A stretch of DNA of 64,000 bases from Cunninghamia lanceolata. Lineage: Eukaryota; Streptophyta; Pinopsida; Cupressales; Cupressaceae. Each line of letters opens with the position of its first letter. Position 1 is the first letter of the stretch. Positions 12,179 to 23,030 of this stretch are shown piece after piece. The notes beneath the pieces are model-generated. The model was not told where the DNA came from and ran no database searches. It worked only from the letters and a program-made list of their open reading frames with translations. The DNA lies in NCBI GenBank assembly GCA_027924645.1, contig BSBN01000763.1:6262001-6326000 (forward strand), read 5' to 3'. A program made the translations under genes and the position numbers.

Positions 12179-12491
12179 GATGCACTGATGTGCATCAGTC
12201 TGATGGATATCATAGTCATATCTTGTGATCCGGATTAATGATGGGGAGCTGCTACTAAGGGGGAGTAGCTGGTATGATTCTGATGTGTTAGAATTGTAAG
12301 TATGAGCCCTTTGCCATTGATGTCAAAGGGGGAGAGAAGACATGTGAAAAATAAGTGGCTAATGATCAAAGGGGGAGTAGTAAATGAGGAGAAGACATGT
12401 TGCTGATAGGGGGAGCTATGACAGAAAGGAGAAGTTCTTGTCTTAATGGTTTTTCACATCATATGTTGCCATCAATGACAAAGGGGGAGAT
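12179..12491 (+). other. Copia 3' untranslated region with repeated G-tracts and PPT
   Basis: Between the pol stop and the 3' LTR there are five AAGGGGGAG-like tracts: near 12257, 12325, 12369, 12408 and the last at 12479-12490, which abuts the LTR and is the functional polypurine tract. GAGAAGACATGT also occurs twice. The pattern suggests local duplication of a PPT-bearing segment. Confidence 0.8.
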
Positions 12492-13786
12492 TGTTGCAAG
12501 TATGAGGTGAACCAGTGTTGTCATTGATGTCAACATACTCATATTGCATTAACAAGAAGGATTGGATGAGCAGTGTGCTGAGGATATTGAGAAAATTAGC
12601 CTCAGTCAGGAACAGTGAAGAACAGTGATGAGAAGAAGGCAAATGTACTGTATAGGATGAGAACCGGAGGATGTGGATTAAAGGGTTTATAGATATGAGT
12701 CTTGAGATGCTTCAATTAAGATTTTAGAGGTCCACATGAAGATCTGAAGGAGTTGTGGCTGTCGGTATGGAACTGGTTCCGGCAAGTGTTCAGAGATGAC
12801 AGAGGATCACAGAAAGGTCTGGTGAGGTCCAGAATTGAATAATCTTAATCTACAAATTGGCAGGAGTGTTTGGGATGTCCTTGTGACATGTCATCTTGAG
12901 TTGTGTATGATTTGGAGGTCCAGAAGTACCTTCTGCTTTATGACAGTGGCGACAGACTGTGTTCTTGAAGTTCCAGATGAGGGAGAGAAGAGATTCCAGT
13001 AAGTAGAGGAAGTGCGGATGTACCTGGTAATTCAGACAGGCTTGTGAAGGTTCTTGGATCATGTTGAGGTTGTGTTATTGGTCCGCATTGATGGTAGAGC
13101 CCAGAATTGAAGATATTCTTCCGGATGAAGTTCTTGTTCCGACTAGCCGACCGGATGAGTTGTTCATCCTGTGAATGTTCTTGTGGTGGCCGACCGGATG
13201 TGTTATTCATCTTGCAGATATTCTTATAGTTGATTGCCGACTTAGATGATTGTTCCTAAGTCGATGTCTTGTATAAATAAAATTTTGTGAGTTCATTTTG
13301 GTGTGTGATTTGCAGAGATGAGAGCCGTGTAGCGAGGATAAGTGCGAAAGGCAAAGCAGGGGTTTTGGGCTTAAATGGAACTGATCTGGACATGGTAGAG
13401 ATGTCATTCTCCAGTTCAAGACTGTGATTCTTATCACTTTGTAGACAGTGTGTCTCCTTGTAGGCAGTGGGCCTCTTTGTGAGCAGTGTGCTCGGGCAGT
13501 GAGCCCTAATTGGCAAGTGCCATTCTTTTTCTTATTCTTTTAACAGAGAATAATTCTTAGGTTAATCACCCCATGGTTTTTCCCTTAACTGGGTTTTCCA
13601 CATCAAAATCTTGGTGTTCGATGTGTTGATGTTTATCTGCTCTTGTATTTGTGCATTATGCTTTCATGGATGATTAATTGATATGATGTTAACTTACAAA
13701 GAAGAATCAAGTGTTTGAAGTAGTAAGGAAGTTTTCATACAACTGATTCACCCCCCCCCTCTCAGTTGTATGCCCTAGATCCAACA
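12492..13786 (+). repeat. 3' LTR of the copia element
   Basis: 1295 bp, colinear with the 5' LTR throughout. It differs mainly by transitions and by the length of a C-run near 13751-13759. The TATA-like box is at 13272-13280. Confidence 0.95.
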
Positions 13787-13791
13787 CATAC

Positions 13792-14336
13792 TCCTAAATT
13801 TAATTAAATAAATGATATTTATTTAACTAATTTAACTAATTTTTCCCTATAGTTAATTAAATAAGTTTTATTTATTGAATTAATCCAATCAGCATGTTCA
13901 TTTATACTCTATCCTTCATTAAGTAAATCAACATTTATTTAATTAAGTTCATGATTCCATTCCAACATTCTAAAAATTAAATAGCCAATATTTATTTAAT
14001 TCCTCTATTTTCCCCCTCCAGTCATTAATTAATTAAAAAATCATATTTAATTAGCTAAGCTAATCATTTGCACAATCCAAATCATGATTAGTCAAGGCAA
14101 TCTTACACATATCTCAAGGTTGCACATGGCTCCAAAAAATGACATTTTAGATCTCCACCCTCCATATCCTCATAGAAAATCTTATCCCTCTAAATCCCTT
14201 GAATCATGGGCCTCGTCATGTGCACCAACCATAAGGTGACACTTAGAGGCCTCTCAATCCTTTCTTCTCAATAAACTTTAGCGCTTAATCTCAAGAATCA
14301 ATCTCATCCATTGATCCTCCATCCTCCAAATCTACA
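13792..14336 (+). mobile_element. Gypsy 3' LTR, right piece
   Basis: This continues the LTR begun at 6605. It is rich in TTAATTAAATAA words and ends TCTACA, the inverse of the TGTAGA start. Joined across the copia insertion the LTR would be about 608 bp. The end is inferred from termini only; no second LTR is available for comparison. Confidence 0.5.
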
Positions 14337-15633
14337 AATAATTCATAATATGAGTTCTTTTAATAAATAACTTGAATTCATTGTTATGTTGCTATTTTGA
14401 GCAACCAACATCCTCTCAACAACACCAGAATCCTTTGAGCACATCCACTTTTTTGCAACAAGGTTTGGTGTTGGTGAGAAATATCTCATTTTCATTGACT
14501 TTGCTAATCCTTTCTCAATCTTGAGGTTATGGATAGTGTATGTTAAATAGATTGTTATTTGAATTCTTTCTATTTGTTTGATGATTTGCACTTCTCATAT
14601 TCAAATATAACCATAACCATGAAAATATCTTGTAGTTAGCAAAGTGGATGGTGTAGGATAGTTGACAAACCACTCTAACCATTGTCCAAATGATGAAAGA
14701 TGGTGTGGGACTTCCAACAAGCCATTTTAACCATATAAGATTAGTGTAAGACTCTTGATGAGCCATTGTAACCATGATGCTATAATGTAGGATTCTTGGA
14801 GAGCCATTGTATCAATAAACATGAAAGAACCAATGATATAATATACCCCTAAAATTGGTTGCATGCAAAGTGTTTCAACAAATTAGAGGACATGAGAATA
14901 AGTAATATGAAAAACATATGATAATGTAATCTCATTAAGCATGTAAGAGTGTAATTAAAATATAATGTGTCGAGATATTATCATCAAATAACATGTAATG
15001 AAAGGAAATAACATGCCCCTAATGTTACCCCCAAGTGTGAGGATAATGGACACATGATAATAGCCAATGTGTTGGATATGAACCTGTAATCATAGATAAA
15101 TGCAATGTAAAATGTAATCAAGTAAGTTGCATAAGTGTGTGTCATATAAGATGTGAACATGTAAGACCACATAAGCATGGTAATGTAAGTCAAGACTATG
15201 TAAGTGTAATGATATATCAAAGAAGATAACACTAGTAACATACAAGAGGATGCTCCCCAAGTGGTAAAAATATAACAAACATGTCATAGATGAAAATGAT
15301 ATGTTAGAGATATACAACTAGACAAGAGACAAAACACAAGATAACAAAGGAAACAAACTATGTTTTTGGTCACCATGATAAGAGTGGTTTCCAATCACTC
15401 CATAACTTTACATCATCCCAAATCTATATGGAAAACACAAAATAAAACACAGAAAATATAAGAAGAAAATCACATGAACCATAAAACACATATCCATAGT
15501 CATTTGTGTCAATATGCAACACTAAAGGTGTCTTTTATCATCCACATTTTAACCAAGAACATGAAAAACATCACAAATATAAAAGCAAAGAATTTAAAAA
15601 ATCCTAGGAGGTAAATATATCAATAAATTATGT
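14337..15633. other. AT-rich intergenic sequence
   Basis: No coding domain is seen; minus-strand frames at 14343-15317 are low-complexity. It contains a degenerate repeat (about 14650-14812) in which a GTRGGA...GCCATTRTAACCAT unit recurs four times at roughly 50-57-bp spacing. Confidence 0.4.
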
Positions 15634-17320
15634 GTTGAGTTCAAGGCTAATACTATGCTCTAGAGTATTTGCTACAAAGGTGGTCTCACTCTATTCTTGG
15701 AGTGTCTCAATGGTTACAATGAGAATCTCTCAGTGCAATTGACCATGACATGGGATGAATCAAGGACTATTCGGGTGGTAGGGATCAAATTTGAGGTTAG
15801 TGAAGACACTATTGCTCAAGCCATGGGCTTAACTTGTGATGGGAAACATTTGAAAAAGCAAACCAAGGTGCAAGACCAAGAAAGTATGAACCGGTTTTTC
15901 AAGGACGGTGACAAACCTATTTGGCTGTAGGGTAGTTTTGAATGTGAGCCTAATTCCTCCCTGGGATAAGGTATTTTTTCTCCTAATGAATACGTGACCC
16001 TATAGGGTTGTTTCGGATGCTTTTATCACTACCATTTCACCTTGTTAAATTATTTTAGGCATAAAATCCTCATCAACTTCCCATTTTACCTGTTGACCTC
16101 TCTTGAGTCTTCTATTAAAGTGGCAAAAATTGCCCATGCCAATAGTCCTAGCATCATTGTTGTGCCCTTACATCAGGGTTTAATTTTTCATTTATATCAT
16201 TTTCACCTTGCATTGTGCCTCCCAAAACCTATTAGGGCTTTCCTAGTCGAAGAGGTTCAGGATGAGCAATCTGATGATAACATACCACTGATAGTTAAGT
16301 TTGGGGGTAGCCCTCCTAAGTAAAAGGCTAGCAGACCCCCTGTTAAGTGTGCTCCTACGCCTCCTGGGTCCCCCCGAACCCTAAGGTTCTTGCTGTTGAG
16401 ACCCTGGCCCCTGGTCTAATAAAAAGAAAATTGCTAGAGCCTCCACGGGTGGTAAGAGAAAGGCTTTTTCCTTAGTAGACCCTTTTGATTTACCCTCCCC
16501 TGGTGGTGATGTGTCTACTGGGTCCCCTGGTCAATCTTCCCAAAAGGTGGTGACCAAGGGCCTTTGCAATCTCAAAAATAACCCCACACATTCCAAAGAT
16601 AGAAAGCAAGACAAGGACAAAGGTGGGTTGTATGTGACCGAGAAGTCTATGAGGAATAAGAAATTCAAGAGCACGGCTTCTAGGGAGAAGGCTAAGGATC
16701 TCACCCCTGATGAGAGTCATAAGGGTGACAATCGGGTGAAGGGTGAAGAGGAGGTTTTGAAGGGGAAGGATAAAGCTCTCAAGGAGAAGATTAGTGGTAG
16801 TACTCCTGCTAGGAGACCCAGCATTCACCACTCTAGTAGGCTGGCTAGTGCTGAAACCCCGATGGTGAAGATTGTAGACTACTCGTCGGCCTCGGACCCT
16901 AAAGAGGAGATTGAAATCAAGGAGGTGAAGCTTACTCTAGAACAACCTAATTTCTAGGAGGGAGCCCATCTTTTTGAGGAGCTGAACAATTCCTTTTATG
17001 ATACTGATGAGGATGCTAAAACTAATTTTGACCAGAATGATATGGACTTGTCGGTTAAGGATGTTGCTAGCCAAGACAAATGTGAAAGTTGCAATCTGAT
17101 TAAAGGAGAAGTGGAAGATCTAAAAGAGAGAATGACTTCTCTCAAAGATAAGATGAGGGTTATGGCTACTATGTGTTCCAAAGTTACTCACCAGGTGGCT
17201 ACTTCATTGGCGGTCCTGCAGGACATTCAAGGTGACAAACATGGTGACAAGAAGAGCTCTCCTAGAAAAGATGAATTGCTTGGGTTCCTCATGGAGGACT
17301 GGAATAAGCTCTTCAAGTAG
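15634..17320 (+). pseudogene. Retroelement-linked extra ORF of unknown function
   Basis: I do not know a function. The N-terminal part (frame of 15697, GLTLFLECLNGYNENLSVQL, then SEDTIAQAMGLTCDGK) runs to about 15925. It continues in another frame as IPPWDKVFFLLMN (15953-15990), then back in the first frame as HYHFTLLNYFRHKILINFPF (about 16040-16090). A hydrophilic Lys/Asp/Ser-rich middle (16511-16954) and a coiled-coil-like end (about 17060-17320, with KGEVEDLKERMTSLKDKM) share one frame interrupted by a TAG at 16955. Two frameshifts and several stops make it a pseudogene. A relative lies at 50480-51300 directly after a gypsy integrase, so I infer this is a gypsy extra ORF cut off from its element. 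Whether the two halves were one protein is uncertain. Confidence 0.55.
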
Positions 17321-17459
17321 TTTCTTCTTTTGTATTTCTGTTAGTTTTTGGTTATGGTATTGTATAAACTCTAGCATGTTAATTTGTTGTTAGTGTGCTT
17401 ATGTTTGGTTGTTGTTGGCCTGTTGGCCTGTTTTGCTACCTGTGGGGCATTTTGTTAAA

Positions 17460-18330
17460 GGGATCTACACCCTCATTTGCATCTTACCATAATCAAAAAC
17501 AAATTATGTGTGAATCATATCCTTCTACAAGAACATCCACATCATGAATCTCAATGTCCTCATACTCAACCTTTTATTTTTTTAGTGTAACCTCATGTCG
17601 ATGTTGTTGCTTAAATGGGATAGTGGGGAAAGTATAGGGAAATGCATTATAAACATAGTAACTTGATGTTGAAATATTAGTATTTCCCTACAAACAATCA
17701 TTAGGGCTAAAAGTGAAATGCTCTATGAAATCATATGTAAGATTCCAAAATGAAGTGTTAGGGGCATGAGACAAATCAAACTATAATAAATCTTCATCAA
17801 GTAAAGTCTTTATACGTTTGTGTATTAGACACATCTGATCACAAATATATATGCATAATATATGAAGAAAAAAATTTAACATGCAAATATACAGATGTAG
17901 GATATCCATTTATATCACCATTAAATGCATCAATATGTTTCCATGTGTAATAATATGAGTATTGTAAAGAGTAGGATCCAAAACATCAAGAGATGTAGAA
18001 ATAATTCCAACATGTGTATCACTAGCATTTGTTAGTTGAGAAGAATTATCATCAATGTGACAAAGAAAATGAACCATAATCACCATTAAGTGTAATAACA
18101 CCATCAAATGAATCATAAACCCTAGATCTATCCATAGAAGTTTGGGTTAAAGCATTGAATGCATCATGAACTTTATCATCATCACATAAGGAAATAATAT
18201 CAACAAGAGGTAATGTATCATTAGAAAGAAAAGAATCATCATGAATAGGAAAAGAGAAAGGAGGATCACTGTATAACTCACTACACCTAGATGTATCAAA
18301 TGAATAAAGGGTTGAAGTTGATTCTAGGGT
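17460..18330 (-). pseudogene. Minus-strand gypsy polyprotein fragment
   Basis: In one dominant minus-strand frame with a few breaks I read a Ser/Asp-rich stretch (SDPPFSFPIHDDSFLSNDTL near 18280-18220), then SFWNLTYDFIEHFTFSPND near 17730, and VEYEDIEIHDVDVLVEGYDS near 17560-17500. The composition resembles the minus-strand fragments at 28845-30140 and 52088-52561. No catalytic domain is visible. I infer it is spacer sequence of a gypsy polyprotein. It ends where the minus-strand copia begins. Confidence 0.45.
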
Positions 18331-19269
18331 TTATTCTTTGGTTAGGAACAATAAAATCTGTTGTAAATATTATCTTAATTACTGATATAAATCAGAAATA
18401 ATAGATATACCAAACTGAAAATGTTGTTTACAACAACAATAAAATACACATAAAGAGATTGTCACAGTATGTAACCTAAGAAACCCTTTTAGGAAAAACT
18501 CTAGCAACAAAGAGCGATCCAACAATGGATTTACAAATACACTTAGATTATTTAAACCTTTTATGCATCATCAACCTCTTCCTTCTTAAAGGATACATAT
18601 ATCCCAAATACTTTCCTTCAACCTATGTGTGTTAAAACTATTCACCTCAACCTTGAATTTGTAGATTTTTAGCTTGAACATTGGGATTATCACCAAATGC
18701 AAGTGCCAACTTTGCATGAGAATTTGAAACTCAAATTGACTCTTATCTTCTTGAAATTGGGTTCCTTTTTTTAAGGAGCCTAGCTCTACTTCACTTGGGC
18801 ACCAATTTTGACTCCAAAATATCTTTTTCAATACTTTAAACTTCATTCCAAGTGTTGGGAAAAATTTATGGGTCCTAAGGAGAACCATTTTTACATACAA
18901 CATTATACTTTTACTATGCCTAACTAGTATCCTAACATTACAATAATATTCTAATATTATCACCAAGACTTGCAAAGTGTACAACACACCAAGTCTTAAC
19001 ATTCTCACTTTTTGTATACATTGCAAGAGCATAAAGGAAGTTACAACGAAATACAAGGATATAAAAAAATAAAAATTCCTCTTAAAAATCATGAATATCC
19101 ATCTATTTGAAGCTAACAAATAAATAAACAACACACAATCATGTCTTTCTAAAAACTCACACTACATGCATAACCTAAAGCTTCTCATCACAACATGGTT
19201 GACAAACATATCCTCATATTGGTACAACTATTTGAGACATTCATTTGCAACCAATGGTTCCTGTACATA

Positions 19270-20476
19270 TAGGAAAAGACATGATCAACCATTGTTATAG
19301 TATCCAACCTGTATAGAGTTTTATCCTAGGTTCATCTTGCCAACACTTTCATTCCCTTAACCATCATGCAACCATACTTGTAAAAACTAACCTAGACCTA
19401 AACATCACTAATATTTCCAACATTAATTAATTTTTTAGTCAAATTAGAAACATGCATAGCTAGATAGAGATTCTTAACTCTACCATTTTTAACCTTGACC
19501 TTACCTTGGCCAATTATCCTCTCAAAATAGTTGTTGCCCAAGAAGAAATTGCCTCCATTAAAACATTCATATTCTATAAAAAAGTCATTGCGATTTCGTG
19601 ATAGGAAAGAAATCATGACTAGAATTAACAAACCAAACATTATCACATGCTTGGTTATGTTTAGAAGTCATGAATAGTTCACCATCTTCTTTTTCACTAG
19701 AGGATGGTGAGTCAAAAAAGAACTATCACTACATTCTATATCCTTACTTTTATTAATATTCTTAAGCTTACATTCCTTCCTAAGATGTCATACTTTCTCA
19801 CATTTCCAACACTTCACTTTAGTTTTATATGGAGATTTTTGTTTTTATCCCCAATCTTTCCCTTAACCTTGTTACCTTTAGACCATTCCCTCACATGGAG
19901 AGAATCATTAGAGACGTCTATTAGTGACTTTCTTCTTAATTCCTCACTTGGTAGAGATGTAACAACATTATCAATTTTTATCTTAGAGGTTGTAGTACTA
20001 ATGGCCATTACAAGATTGTCCCAAGATTCAGGTAGAGAACAAAATAAAGTAATACATATTTCTTCTTCATCCATATAAACATCAATAGATTCCAATTTAC
20101 TATCATATTAAAAAAATACATATGTTCAAAAATATAGTCTCCAAAAACTATTTTTAAATAAAATAACATCCTCTTTAAACATAATTTGTTAACTAAACTC
20201 TTGGTTTGATACAAGTTAGCAATTTTATCCCATAATTTTTATGCAATTTTTTCACCTGAAACGTTCATTAATATAGAATAAAAAAGACACAACCTAATAG
20301 TACTTCTAGACCTCTTATTAATTTTTTGCATTCATCTTGATCCATTCTCAGAGGAATAGAACCAAGTGTATCAATTATTATAATTTATTACTCTTTCTAC
20401 CAAGGTATCCTTTATTTTCATCTTCCAAAGTTTATTTTTTTCCCATTGAACTTCTCTATTTGAACTATAGATGTCA
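19270..20476 (-). pseudogene. Copia gag and pre-integrase fragment
   Basis: The minus-strand start is at about 20476 (MTSIVQIEKFNGK-like). Next come YQTKSLVNKLCLKRMLFYLK near 20210, then CITLFCSLPESWDNLVMAIS (about 20050), typical of copia Gag. A CCHC knuckle reading CWKCEKV-x-HLRKECK lies at about 19810-19770. DFFIEYECFNGGNFFLGNNY (about 19590) and GMKVLAR-like sequence near 19350 match the region between protease and integrase. Frameshifts and stops are present. The protease DSG itself is not readable. Downstream the coding homology stops before 19270. Confidence 0.75.
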
Positions 20477-20554
20477 TTATTAAATAAACTCTATAACAAA
20501 AACAAAATGCTCCCACTCCAAAGGAGTCCCTTCCTACACAAGATCAATCCAATA

Positions 20555-20573
20555 CAAGCTCTAATACCAAATG
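20555..20573 (-). other. Primer binding site, mutated Met-tRNA type
   Basis: The minus strand reads TTGGTATTAGAGCTTG next to the LTR, matching TTGGTATCAGAGC with a C-to-T change. It fixes the element's orientation. Confidence 0.75.
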
Positions 20574-20990
20574 TTGGTTCTAGGGTTAATTCTTTGGTTA
20601 GGAACAATAAAATATGTTGTAAATCTAATCTTAATGACTAATATAAAGAAAAATAAAAGAGATATCAAACTAAATAATAATGTTTATAATAGAAACAATG
20701 AAATACACACAAACAAATTGACACATTATGTAACCTAGGAAATTATCCTTTTGAAAAGAAAAGTAGTAAAGAGATATCTAACAATGTAGTACTCCAACAA
20801 GGAATTTAGAAATACAATTGATTTATAACTCTTATGTAGAAGTAACCTCTTCCTTGTTGAAGCATAAAAGTAGCTCAAATACTCTCTTCGAACCCCTATG
20901 TTAAACTATTCACCCAAGCCTTCAATAATTTATAGATTTTTTACTTGAGCTTTGAGATTATTACACAAACATTTTATAAGGCCCACCCAT
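20574..20990 (-). repeat. 5' LTR of minus-strand copia (right end fades)
   Basis: Similar to 18331-18700: shared AATCTAATCTTAATGACTRA-like text, TGTAACCTAGGAAA and AACTATTCACCYMARCCTT. Homology is lost near 20990. Confidence 0.6.
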
Positions 20991-22424
20991 ATTTGACTCT
21001 TGCCATGTCCTACTTTATTAGTGATGTTTATGCTATAGCATGTTTTTAAGACTTAATTGATTGATAAACTATCTATACCTATGTATGTATTGGATTATTA
21101 ATGCAAGATGTCTATGATCATGTATATGCTAATGCATACCTTATATTGATTATATCCATGCATTAGATGTTATGGTCTAGAGCCATGCTTGGCTATGGCG
21201 ATGTCATCTTGAATGTTTATTTGAATTTGAATTTGTGTAGATAATCAATAATATATTGTGATTAAATGAATGTGATTCCATGAGATGTATTGTGTCTTGC
21301 ATGAGCGTTTATTATAATATTGCTTTAGCTATCTATTTTGCATGACATGTTTGATGTGTACATCAAGAGAATATATATATATATAACAAAAGTGATTAAT
21401 TATAGAGATGGTTACATAGATTTGTATGTGTGTATTCCATCTTATTCAACTATGGGATAATTAGATATAACCTTGTGTAAAAATAAGTGAAACTAATTTT
21501 ATCCAAATTGAATTCAATTTAAGACTATATGTACTAAACATATAAATTGAATTCTAAGCAATTTATCCCTTATTATATTATGAATGTGTGTTTGTTAAGT
21601 ACCTTGAAATGATTTTTATGTTTGTATGAATGCTTAAAATCATTTGGAAGATTTAGGGGTCGGATGGAGACAAACAATGAAAATTAGATGCTTTAAAAAA
21701 ATGATTTTCTTAATATTATTAAGAAAAATAAGTCATGGGATGTTAGCATATAATTTAAATATTATTTGGAAGAATCTATGAAGGATTATGTGGCTTATAG
21801 GTCAAGATATTTACATTAGTTTAAATATAAAAAAGATGTGATTTGGTTTGAAAGTCTTTATCTTCACATGGCTTCTTGGCTTTTTGTAGTGTAATTAATA
21901 TTTGTAAGTGTGGATATTATTTTGAGAAAGTATTACATCCCACTTAAATTATTTCATTATTATTTTGTGGGTGAAGATAATTATGTAATTTTAATTATTA
22001 TTTAGCATTTATCTTCTCAAAACTTTGAATTGACTATTTGAACATAGAGACTTTGGACACTTGGCTTATTTTATTTGGTAAGGATTGGTAGAGTTAAGTG
22101 TAGTATTTTAATCCTTGGAGAGATAGGGTTTTTCTAAAAGACATTTTCCATTTCTTATTTTGATTATGCACTAATCATTTTTACACTTAGAGAATTGGTA
22201 AGAGAGCTTAGAGAGGGGATTGAAACCCTGAGGAGATTTTTGGAAAGAGGATCGTGCTTGAGAAGAATTCAAGAATTAGGAAAGACATGTAAAGGATTGT
22301 AGAAGCTAGAAGATTACATTGGAAGAGATTTTGATAGCTTCAAACTCTTGTTCAAGTAATTTGAGAAAGGAGGTATTCTTCTTTTAGTATGTATTTTATT
22401 GTTGTGTATGTATGTGTACATGAA
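20991..22424. other. AT-rich intergenic sequence
   Basis: No open frame with recognisable domains. A short (TA)n run lies at 21373-21384. I see no terminal repeats. Confidence 0.5.
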
Positions 22425-23030
22425 AAATGTTTGGTTTCTATTTTTGAATGATTTTGTGAGCTCAAAAAGGTTATTTAAACATATTTTTATTTTGTTGAGA
22501 AAATATTGGAGAAAGTCACTAATGGAGTCACATGTACTTTTGAGATAAAATTTATATGAAATTATTTGTTGTAAATAAATATGTTTCAATTTTTGAATGA
22601 TTGAGGGTGTTATATAAACATATTTTCATTATGTTGAGAAAAGCTTGAAGGAAGCCATTAATGGAATCAGATGGACTTGTGAGAGGAAATTTATATGAAA
22701 ATTATTTTTTATTAAACAAATGTTTGTTTACATTTTTGAATGGTTGGGTGTGTTAAAAAATATTATTTAAACATATTTTTATTTCTATTGAGAAACTCCA
22801 AGAAAAAGTCATTAATGGAGTCATTTGGAGTCCTGAGAGAAAAATTACATGAAATTGTTTTTATAGTAAATAAATATGCATTTCCATCTTTTAATGATTG
22901 TGGATGTTCAAAAAGGTTGTTTAAACTCATTTTCATTTTTTCAAGAAATCTTGGAAGAAGCCATTAATGGATTCTTATATTTTTTAGGAAACCTTGTATG
23001 ATTTTATTTTTGTAGAAAAACAAAATATGT
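22425..23030 (+). repeat. Four-copy tandem repeat, about 150-bp unit
   Basis: Copies begin near 22425, 22584, 22722 and 22879. Each reads in order: TTTTTGAATGATT-like, ATTTAAACATATTTTTATT, TTGAGAAA, AGTCATTAATGGAGTCA, and an ATGAAATTATTT-like end followed by AAATAAATATG. They are strongly diverged, so the array is old. Confidence 0.8.

Larger units (their letters stand above)
6668..13786 (+). mobile_element. Ty1/copia LTR retrotransposon, complete but inactive
   Basis: This is a structurally complete 7119-bp element. It has a 5' LTR (6668-7960), a Met-tRNA primer site, one gag-pol frame (8018-12178), a G-tract-rich 3' leader to the PPT, and a 3' LTR (12492-13786). Both LTRs start TGTTGCAAG and end GATCCAACA. 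The flanking five bases are CATAT on the left and CATAC on the right, a target duplication with one change. It lies inside the older LTR that starts at 6605. Counting by eye I find roughly 50-55 differences between the LTRs, about 4 percent, many of them CG to TG or CA changes. Confidence 0.95.
18331..20990 (-). mobile_element. Copia element, minus strand, internally deleted
   Basis: Two similar terminal stretches begin TTCTAGGGTTWATTCTTTGG (18332 and 20578) and stay alignable for about 400 bp. Between them are copia gag and protease-region fragments on the minus strand. At 20574 the right copy is preceded by a mutated Met-tRNA primer site, so it is the 5' LTR. Integrase, RT and RNase H are missing, which points to an internal deletion. 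The outer boundaries are uncertain because the two LTRs diverge and one appears truncated. Confidence 0.7.

Noticed and set aside
22425..23030. CRISPR-like array
   Set aside because: The repeats are about 150 bp, diverged, with no unique spacers, and the DNA is plant nuclear.
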